The notes under the pieces: model-generated
What the model was told of the DNA's origin: nothing
The model's input: the letters and a program-made list of their open reading frames with translations, nothing else
The model's database searches: none
Source of the DNA: CAXRDE01 sp964342365
Lineage (GTDB): Bacteria > Cyanobacteriota > Sericytochromatia > UBA7694
Assembly: GCA_964342365.1 (NCBI GenBank)
Contig: CAYFGW010000282.1
Span: 1-5,597 of the forward strand
Direction: 5' to 3'
Length of the DNA stretch: 5,597 nucleotides
Position numbers and translations under genes: made by a program
In this document: positions 1-3,871 of the stretch, one piece after another
Layout: every line of letters starts with the position of its first letter
Position numbering within the stretch: position 1 is the first letter of the stretch

Positions 1-1749
1 AATGCTTAAAAAGCCTTCGCGGGTTTTCGGCATCCGGGCCGCCATATCAGCCAGGGAAGCATCGCTAAACACCACGTAAGGGGGAACTCCCGCATCGTCC
101 GCCAGCTGTTTGCGCAGCTGCCGCAGATGTTCAAACAATCCCCGATCGTAGTCGGTGGAAATCTCTCTGTTTTTGCGGGATTTACTGACCTTAGCCGCTT
201 TGACTCTGGGTTTGGCCATGCTCAGGGTTTCTTCGCCTCTCAGCAGCGGTTTGGCGGCGGACTGCAATTTGAGCACGGAGTAATTGCCCACGTCCTGTAA
301 AAGGTAGCCCCGATGTACCAGATGCCGCAGAACGCTGCGCCAATAGTCCAGAGAACGGTCTGAACCAATGCCAAAGGTACTCAACTGATCGTGTCCCCGC
401 TGCAAAATGCGTTCCTTTTGAGAGCCCCGTAAGACGTCAATCACATAGCCCATGCCAAAGCGTTGATTCAAACGGTAAACACAGCTCAGCGCCTTCTGAG
501 CGTCCACCGTTACATCCAGCATTTCGGGAGGGTTAAGGCAAATATCGCAGTTGCCGCAGTCTTCTTCCATGGTTTCCCCAAAATAGCCCACGAGCACCCG
601 GCGACGACAGCTCAGGGCCTCTGCAAAACCCACCATGGTATTGAGCTTGTGGAGTTCAATGCGCTTGCGTTCGGGATTCTCCGATTTTTCAATCAGGCCT
701 CTGGCAATCATCACGTCGCCATAACCAAATAAAAGCAGGGCTTCTGAGTCCAGACCGTCTCGGCCTGCACGCCCTGTCTCCTGATAATAGCTTTCCACAT
801 TTTTGGGAATGTCATAATGCACCACAAAGCGTACGTTGGATTTATCGATGCCCATGCCAAAGGCCACCGTGGCCACTACAATTTGTAAATCGTCTTTCAA
901 AAAGGCTTTCTGGGTGTCTTCCCGCTGCTGATTAGATAACCCCGCATGATAAGGTGCCGCGTCAAAACCATGTTTGATCAGCATATTTGCGGTTTCTTCC
1001 ACCCGTTTGCGGCTGAGGCAGTACACAATGCCAGATTCAGGGCCGTTTGCCTGGCTGCGTTGCTGTAAAAAGCGCTGCAATTGCTGATCGGGCTTGCTTT
1101 TTTCCAAAACGCTGTAGCGAATATTGGGACGGTCAAAACCAGACACAAACTCCCGCTCGTTATGAATGCGCAAGGCCCTGAGAATATCCTGACGGGTGTG
1201 GCTTTCAGCAGTGGCGGTCAGAGCAATTAAAGGCACCCCAGGGAAAAGGTCTCTGAGTTCTCCAAGTCGGGTGTATTCCGGTCTAAAATCGTGGCCCCAC
1301 TGGCTAATACAATGGGCCTCATCAATGGCAAAAAGGCCCACTTCAATTTCTTTGAGACGTTCCAAAAAACTTTCTGTAAGCAGGCGTTCAGGGGCAATGT
1401 ATAGCAAATCCAGCTCGCCACTGTGGAGTTTGGCCAGGGTTTGTCGGGCCTCGCTGCTGCGCTGGGCCGAGTTATAACAGGCGGCACTCACACCTGCAGT
1501 TTTCAGGGCTGACACCTGATCCTGCATCAGCGAAATCAGGGGAGATACCACCAGGGTCACGCCTTCCCGGTGCAGAGCCGGGATCTGATAACAGAGAGAC
1601 TTACCCCCGCCCGTGGGCATGAGTACAAAGGCATCCTGGCCTGCGATCACATCTTCAATGATTTGCTGCTGGAGGGGGCGAAAGGCGTTATAACCAAAGA
1701 TGCTACTGAGGGTATGGAGAGGAGTTTTAAGATGGGTATCTTGTGTCAT
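1..1749 (-). CDS. recQ: ATP-dependent DNA helicase RecQ (3' end beyond the window)
   Basis: RecQ is a 3'-5' superfamily 2 DNA helicase of the cytoplasm, acting in recombinational repair and stalled-fork processing. The visible 583 codons are open to the left edge. Helicase core: Walker A with T46, three Gly, K50 and S51; DEAH box at 143-146 followed by the RecQ-typical aromatic loop (CISQWGHDFRPEY); TATA motif III; motif VI with the QETGRAGRDG signature at 323-332. The RecQ-C-terminal region has the four zinc ligands C381, C398, C401 and C404, one residue off E. coli numbering. An HRDC domain starts near residue 537 and contains PPYVVF. E. coli RecQ is about 610 residues, so roughly 30 residues are missing at the edge. 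It is the last visible gene of a leftward set, 27 bp after the lipoprotein stop. The start is uncertain: an in-frame ATG at 1764 would add five residues, and neither has a well-placed Shine-Dalgarno. I prefer 1749 because a TATAAT lies just upstream. Confidence 0.97.
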   Translation of the reverse strand, partial: MTQDTHLKTPLHTLSSIFGYNAFRPLQQQIIEDVIAGQDAFVLMPTGGGKSLCYQIPALHREGVTLVVSPLISLMQDQVSALKTAGVSAACYNSAQRSSEARQTLAKLHSGELDLLYIAPERLLTESFLERLKEIEVGLFAIDEAHCISQWGHDFRPEYTRLGELRDLFPGVPLIALTATAESHTRQDILRALRIHNEREFVSGFDRPNIRYSVLEKSKPDQQLQRFLQQRSQANGPESGIVYCLSRKRVEETANMLIKHGFDAAPYHAGLSNQQREDTQKAFLKDDLQIVVATVAFGMGIDKSNVRFVVHYDIPKNVESYYQETGRAGRDGLDSEALLLFGYGDVMIARGLIEKSENPERKRIELHKLNTMVGFAEALSCRRRVLVGYFGETMEEDCGNCDICLNPPEMLDVTVDAQKALSCVYRLNQRFGMGYVIDVLRGSQKERILQRGHDQLSTFGIGSDRSLDYWRSVLRHLVHRGYLLQDVGNYSVLKLQSAAKPLLRGEETLSMAKPRVKAAKVSKSRKNREISTDYDRGLFEHLRQLRKQLADDAGVPPYVVFSDASLADMAARMPKTREGFLSI

Positions 1750-1755
1750 ACCTTC

Positions 1756-1771
1756 ATTATACATAAGTATA
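1756..1771 (-). promoter_or_regulatory. candidate -10 box and short dyad just upstream of recQ
   Basis: On the minus strand a perfect TATAAT hexamer (1761-1756) ends six bases before the recQ ATG, which would put transcription initiation at or within a base or two of the start codon. It overlaps a 5-bp dyad (TATAC, 4-base loop TTAT, GTATA; 1771-1758) that could be an operator half-site pair or chance in AT-rich sequence. No convincing -35 hexamer lies 16-18 bp upstream: CTGACA is present but only 13 bp away. Seen: hexamer and dyad. Inferred: promoter activity. Confidence 0.35.
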
Positions 1772-1776
1772 CGATG

Positions 1777-2091
1777 TCAGGGGCAGCGAAAGGCCTCCCC
1801 TTTTAAAATCACCTCTGGAAGGCGTTTGTCTGTGTTGATGCCGGGTTTGGCCCGGGTGCGCAAACGTTCGATGTCCAAAAAAAGGACGTTTCCTCCGCGA
1901 TCTCGCACCTGCTCCCGCAAATTTTCTCGCACCCGCCGGGGCACCCGCCCGTCGTCTTCCACTTCTCCTAAGGTCTCACAGTGAGAAACTTCCGTTCTGA
2001 ATTTCACCACGTCAACGGGGGCTTTCTTTGCTCTGTCCGGGTGACAAGCGGTGAGTAAAATCAGGAGCAAAACCCTTTTTATGTGTTGCAT
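1777..2091 (-). CDS. small lipoprotein, DUF4156-like
   Basis: A 104-residue predicted outer-membrane lipoprotein of unknown function. The N-terminus is a lipoprotein signal peptide: basic residues K5 and R6, a Leu/Ile-rich core, then lipobox L13-T14-A15-C16 with C16 as the lipidation site. The residue after it is His rather than Asp, which favours outer-membrane sorting under the E. coli rule. The mature part has a Cys followed by L-G-E-V (C38 to V44), a D-R-G-G-N segment at 64-68 and a C-terminal G-x-A-x-x-C (C103). This pattern, two Cys bracketing a small domain with a conserved Gly-Gly-Asn/Asp, resembles the DUF4156 family, and C38 and C103 could form a disulfide. The ATG immediately follows the stop of the upstream DUF1295 gene (TAAATG), with AAAGG about 8 bases ahead as ribosome binding site, so the two are very probably co-transcribed. 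Family assignment is from remembered patterns and is moderate; lipoprotein status is strong. Confidence 0.82.
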   Translation of the reverse strand: MQHIKRVLLLILLTACHPDRAKKAPVDVVKFRTEVSHCETLGEVEDDGRVPRRVRENLREQVRDRGGNVLFLDIERLRTRAKPGINTDKRLPEVILKGEAFRCP

Positions 2092-2943
2092 TTATTCTGC
2101 CTTTCTGGGAGGGAGTGGTACCAGCACCGAAGTTCTGGCTTTGTACGCTTCGTAATCGGGCTGTCCGCCCCATTTCTGATCGGCCTTTTCTTCCAGCATG
2201 GGCACTCCGCTAATTTTAGTCAGCAGAATGGTAATAAACACGGGCGAAATCAATGTGGCCCATTGCCAACCCTGAAGCACCGGCAGCGCCATCATGGCAA
2301 TACCTGTCCAGAGCACAATTTCCCCAAAGTAGTTGGGGTGTCTTGACCAGGACCACAGGCCCGTATGAATAAAGTGATTGCCGTCCGGGTGGGCGTTGCG
2401 AAACTGGTTTTTCTGATGATCTGCCAACACTTCAATACCAAAACCAAAGGCCCACACCAGGGCGCCCACCACGGCAAAAATTCCCAGAGGTTCAGGCGGA
2501 GAGGTAATAATGGCCAGGCCCGCCGCCAGCGAAAAACAAACCCAGAGTCCCTGCAACGTCCAGGCCATCAAAAAACGCCAGAAGGCGGGTTTGATGTCTC
2601 GAAACCGGCTGTCTTCGCCTGCCTTTTGAATGCGCAAAAACAAAAAAGACCCCAGCCGCATGGCCCAGACTCCCATAAGACCGGACACCAGCAGGGCGCG
2701 GGGCGTGAAGTTTCCGCTCAAACCCAACCCCAAGGCAATGACGCTGAGATAGGTGAGACTCCCGGTAAGATCATAGTATTTTTCGGTTTGCTTGAGGTAG
2801 GCGGGCACAAAAGCCACCCACTGAATCCCAAACGCCAGCATCACGCACCAGGAATAAACTGGAAGGCCCCCAGAGGTCACGCCGCCGTCACTGCCCGCAA
2901 AGGCCAGTAATCCCCCTATGATTAAAATCACCGGCAGGGCCAT
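2092..2943 (-). CDS. DUF1295 family membrane protein (steroid 5-alpha-reductase-like)
   Basis: A 283-residue polytopic inner-membrane protein of the DUF1295 group, related to steroid 5-alpha-reductases and isoprenylcysteine methyltransferase-like enzymes. Bacterial members are of uncertain substrate and are often annotated as putative NAD(P)H-dependent lipid or steroid reductases. Evidence: about seven or eight hydrophobic segments (roughly 1-16, 29-49, 63-78, 84-105, 125-147, 152-170, 207-225, 228-248); the K-Y-Y-D-L-T-G motif near 54-60; R-x-G-x-F-L-x-x-R followed by G-E-D-x-R-F in the middle; the superfamily hallmark LWSWSRHPNYFGE at 196-208; and a C-terminal PMLEEKA with a downstream Y-x-x-Y. 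Start choice: an ATG at 2970 would add nine hydrophilic residues without a ribosome site, whereas the ATG at 2943 has AAAGAGG five bases upstream and begins directly with the first membrane segment. It is the first gene of the leftward set and diverges from the rightward operon. Confidence 0.93.
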   Translation of the reverse strand: MALPVILIIGGLLAFAGSDGGVTSGGLPVYSWCVMLAFGIQWVAFVPAYLKQTEKYYDLTGSLTYLSVIALGLGLSGNFTPRALLVSGLMGVWAMRLGSFLFLRIQKAGEDSRFRDIKPAFWRFLMAWTLQGLWVCFSLAAGLAIITSPPEPLGIFAVVGALVWAFGFGIEVLADHQKNQFRNAHPDGNHFIHTGLWSWSRHPNYFGEIVLWTGIAMMALPVLQGWQWATLISPVFITILLTKISGVPMLEEKADQKWGGQPDYEAYKARTSVLVPLPPRKAE

Positions 2944-2948
2944 CAGGG

Positions 2949-2955
2949 CCTCTTT
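2949..2955 (-). promoter_or_regulatory. ribosome binding site deciding the DUF1295 start
   Basis: AAAGAGG on the minus strand ends five bases before the ATG at 2943. The same heptamer precedes the divergent gene at 3039, which supports 2943 over the upstream in-frame ATG at 2970, where no Shine-Dalgarno is seen. Confidence 0.65.
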
Positions 2956-2977
2956 ATTTTCTTTTTGCATGCTTACT

Positions 2978-2983
2978 GTTATA
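2978..2983 (-). promoter_or_regulatory. candidate -10 box for the leftward set
   Basis: TATAAC on the minus strand would start transcription around 2971, giving a leader of about 28 bases to the ATG at 2943 that contains the AAAGAGG ribosome site. No good -35 hexamer is visible 16-18 bp upstream (the stretch is A-rich), so this is a weak call resting on the hexamer and its position in the divergent gap. Confidence 0.35.
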
Positions 2984-2997
2984 AAGCGTGATAAAGC
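2981..2997. repeat. tandem ATAAAGC half-sites in the divergent promoter gap
   Basis: ATAAAGC occurs at 2981-2987 and again at 2991-2997, exactly 10 bp apart, about one helical turn. The first copy overlaps the leftward -10 candidate and the second overlaps the rightward -35 candidate. This spacing is what a repressor or activator binding two half-sites on one DNA face would use, but short AT-rich repeats also arise by chance. Confidence 0.4.
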
Positions 2998-3016
2998 TTC
3001 ATTTTTGTGATACGCT
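2988..3016 (+). promoter_or_regulatory. candidate promoter of the rightward operon
   Basis: GTGATA (2988-2993, four of six matches to the sigma-70 -35 consensus) is followed after exactly 17 bp by TACGCT (3011-3016), a poor -10 hexamer that carries an extended -10 TG at 3008-3009. Initiation would fall near 3023, about 16 bases before the ATG at 3039 and just upstream of its ribosome site. Position and spacing are good; hexamer matches are mediocre. Confidence 0.35.
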
Positions 3017-3025
3017 GTCGAAAAA

Positions 3026-3032
3026 AAAGAGG
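3026..3032 (+). promoter_or_regulatory. ribosome binding site of the 127-residue gene
   Basis: AAAGAGG lies six bases (all T) before the ATG at 3039. It decides this start over the in-frame ATG at 2988, which has no ribosome site and would place the candidate promoter inside the gene. Confidence 0.7.
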
Positions 3033-3038
3033 TTTTTT

Positions 3039-3422
3039 ATGCGCCACTCGGTTCAAATGTACACTTTACGCTCTCAAAATCAACAGAATATTCTGATTCG
3101 TGAGCTCAAAGCAGAGGTGCCGCTGGCCTGTAAAAAAGCTGAAGAACCTCTCGTGCCAATGGAAGCACCCTGTCAGCTAGAAACCCCACAGGGGGATTTC
3201 AAGGGACAGGTACGTCTTGACCCCGAATCCCTGGCCATTCAGGTGAAGGGGTCGGGAAGCACTTTTGACATATTGGAAGATGCTGAATTTTTGCGTCTAA
3301 AAAAGCACCTGTTGCGCTGCTGGATCAATCTTTTGCGCAGCCGTCAGGCCACCTCCACAGCACAGCATAAAAAAGACATTGCCCATGCTCACCAAACCCT
3401 CAGGGCCCTGTCATGCGCATAA
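3039..3422 (+). CDS. hypothetical protein, first gene of the CBS / heme-flavo oxygenase operon
   Basis: I do not recognise this 127-residue protein. There is no signal peptide or membrane segment, so it should be cytoplasmic. The N-terminal part is mixed and polar with two Cys (C31, C45), the second in M-E-A-P-C just before a short L-E-T-P-Q-G-D-F segment. The middle (about 46-82) alternates hydrophobic and polar residues and looks like a small beta domain (F54-K-G-Q-V, then L65-A-I-Q-V). From about 80 the protein is probably helical and basic (L85-R-L-K-K-H-L-L-R-C, then L98-L-R-S-R) with C94, and it ends with C126 next to the last residue. The four Cys do not form a recognisable zinc or iron-sulfur motif. 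It overlaps the CBS gene by 10 bp, so it is almost certainly co-translated with it and with the heme-flavoprotein downstream. A partner or regulator of those proteins is plausible but is inference from position alone. Confidence 0.8.
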   Translation: MRHSVQMYTLRSQNQQNILIRELKAEVPLACKKAEEPLVPMEAPCQLETPQGDFKGQVRLDPESLAIQVKGSGSTFDILEDAEFLRLKKHLLRCWINLLRSRQATSTAQHKKDIAHAHQTLRALSCA

Positions 3423-3871
3423 AAGACATTATGGACCAAAAGGTGGCGCGTATCGGAGAATCCACCACCTTTCAGGAGGCTGCCGAGCTGATGGCATTGA
3501 CCCGGGTGAGCGATCTCATGGTGGTAGATCCTGACGGTTTGTTTGTGGGGGTGGTGTCAGAAGGGGATTTGATTCGTCATTTGATTCCCGATTATAACGA
3601 AGTGCGGCAGGCGGGCGGCAGTATGGAAGATGCCTTTCGTTTGTTTTTAGAAAATGGTCAGGATCTGGCCCGTCAGGCTATTGACCGTCTGATTATTCGC
3701 TACCCTATTACGGTTTCTCCTGAAGATGAACTGTTGAAAGTGTCATCGATTATGATAGAGAAAATGATTCGGCGTTTGCCCGTGGTCGATGATAAAGGTA
3801 AGTTTTACGGAACGGTTTCCCGGGCGGACGTGGCCTGGGCCATTCTCTGCCGGAACCGGGGCAAGGTGTAA
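3413..3871 (+). CDS. tandem CBS-domain protein
   Basis: A 152-residue cytoplasmic protein made only of a CBS pair (Bateman module). CBS1 spans about 1-58 (MRIKDIMD, S-D-L-M-V-V-D, then F-V-G-V-V-S-E-G-D-L-I). CBS2 spans about 92-148 (Y-P-I-T-V-S-P-E-D, R-R-L-P-V-V-D-D, F-Y-G-T-V-S-R-A-D). A helical linker of about 30 residues lies between them and could mediate dimerisation. CBS pairs bind adenosine nucleotides, S-adenosylmethionine or NAD(P)H-type ligands and regulate partners; the ligand here cannot be read from sequence. The start overlaps the preceding gene by 10 bp, with AGGG seven bases upstream, and its TAA shares one base with the ATG of the heme-flavoprotein. This coupling suggests it works with that enzyme, for example as an energy or redox-cofactor sensor, which is inference. 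There is no kinase, transporter or DNA-binding domain attached. Confidence 0.95.
   Translation: MRIKDIMDQKVARIGESTTFQEAAELMALTRVSDLMVVDPDGLFVGVVSEGDLIRHLIPDYNEVRQAGGSMEDAFRLFLENGQDLARQAIDRLIIRYPITVSPEDELLKVSSIMIEKMIRRLPVVDDKGKFYGTVSRADVAWAILCRNRGKV

Noticed and set aside
463..732. Plus-strand open frame of 89 codons
   Set aside because: It is a shadow of the RecQ zinc-binding region on the other strand.
2365..2910. Open frame of 181 codons on the plus strand
   Set aside because: It is antisense to the DUF1295 gene, the protein is full of Gln, His, Pro and Arg with no recognisable motif, and the opposite strand carries a clear conserved protein.
2944..2970. Upstream in-frame ATG extending the DUF1295 protein by nine residues
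   Set aside because: There is no Shine-Dalgarno there, and the added residues are hydrophilic ahead of a membrane segment; the ATG at 2943 has AAAGAGG five bases upstream.
2988..3038. Upstream in-frame ATG extending the 127-residue protein by 17 residues
   Set aside because: There is no ribosome site before 2988, whereas AAAGAGG is ideally placed before 3039; the extension would also cover the likely promoter.
2971..3038. LexA (SOS) box, considered because of nearby recQ
   Set aside because: CTGT is present but is not followed at the right spacing by ACAG.
3401..3410. Perfect 10-bp palindrome CAGGGCCCTG just before the CBS start
   Set aside because: It has no loop and lies within coding sequence; part of it is adequately explained as the ribosome site of the next gene, and no second copy is seen.
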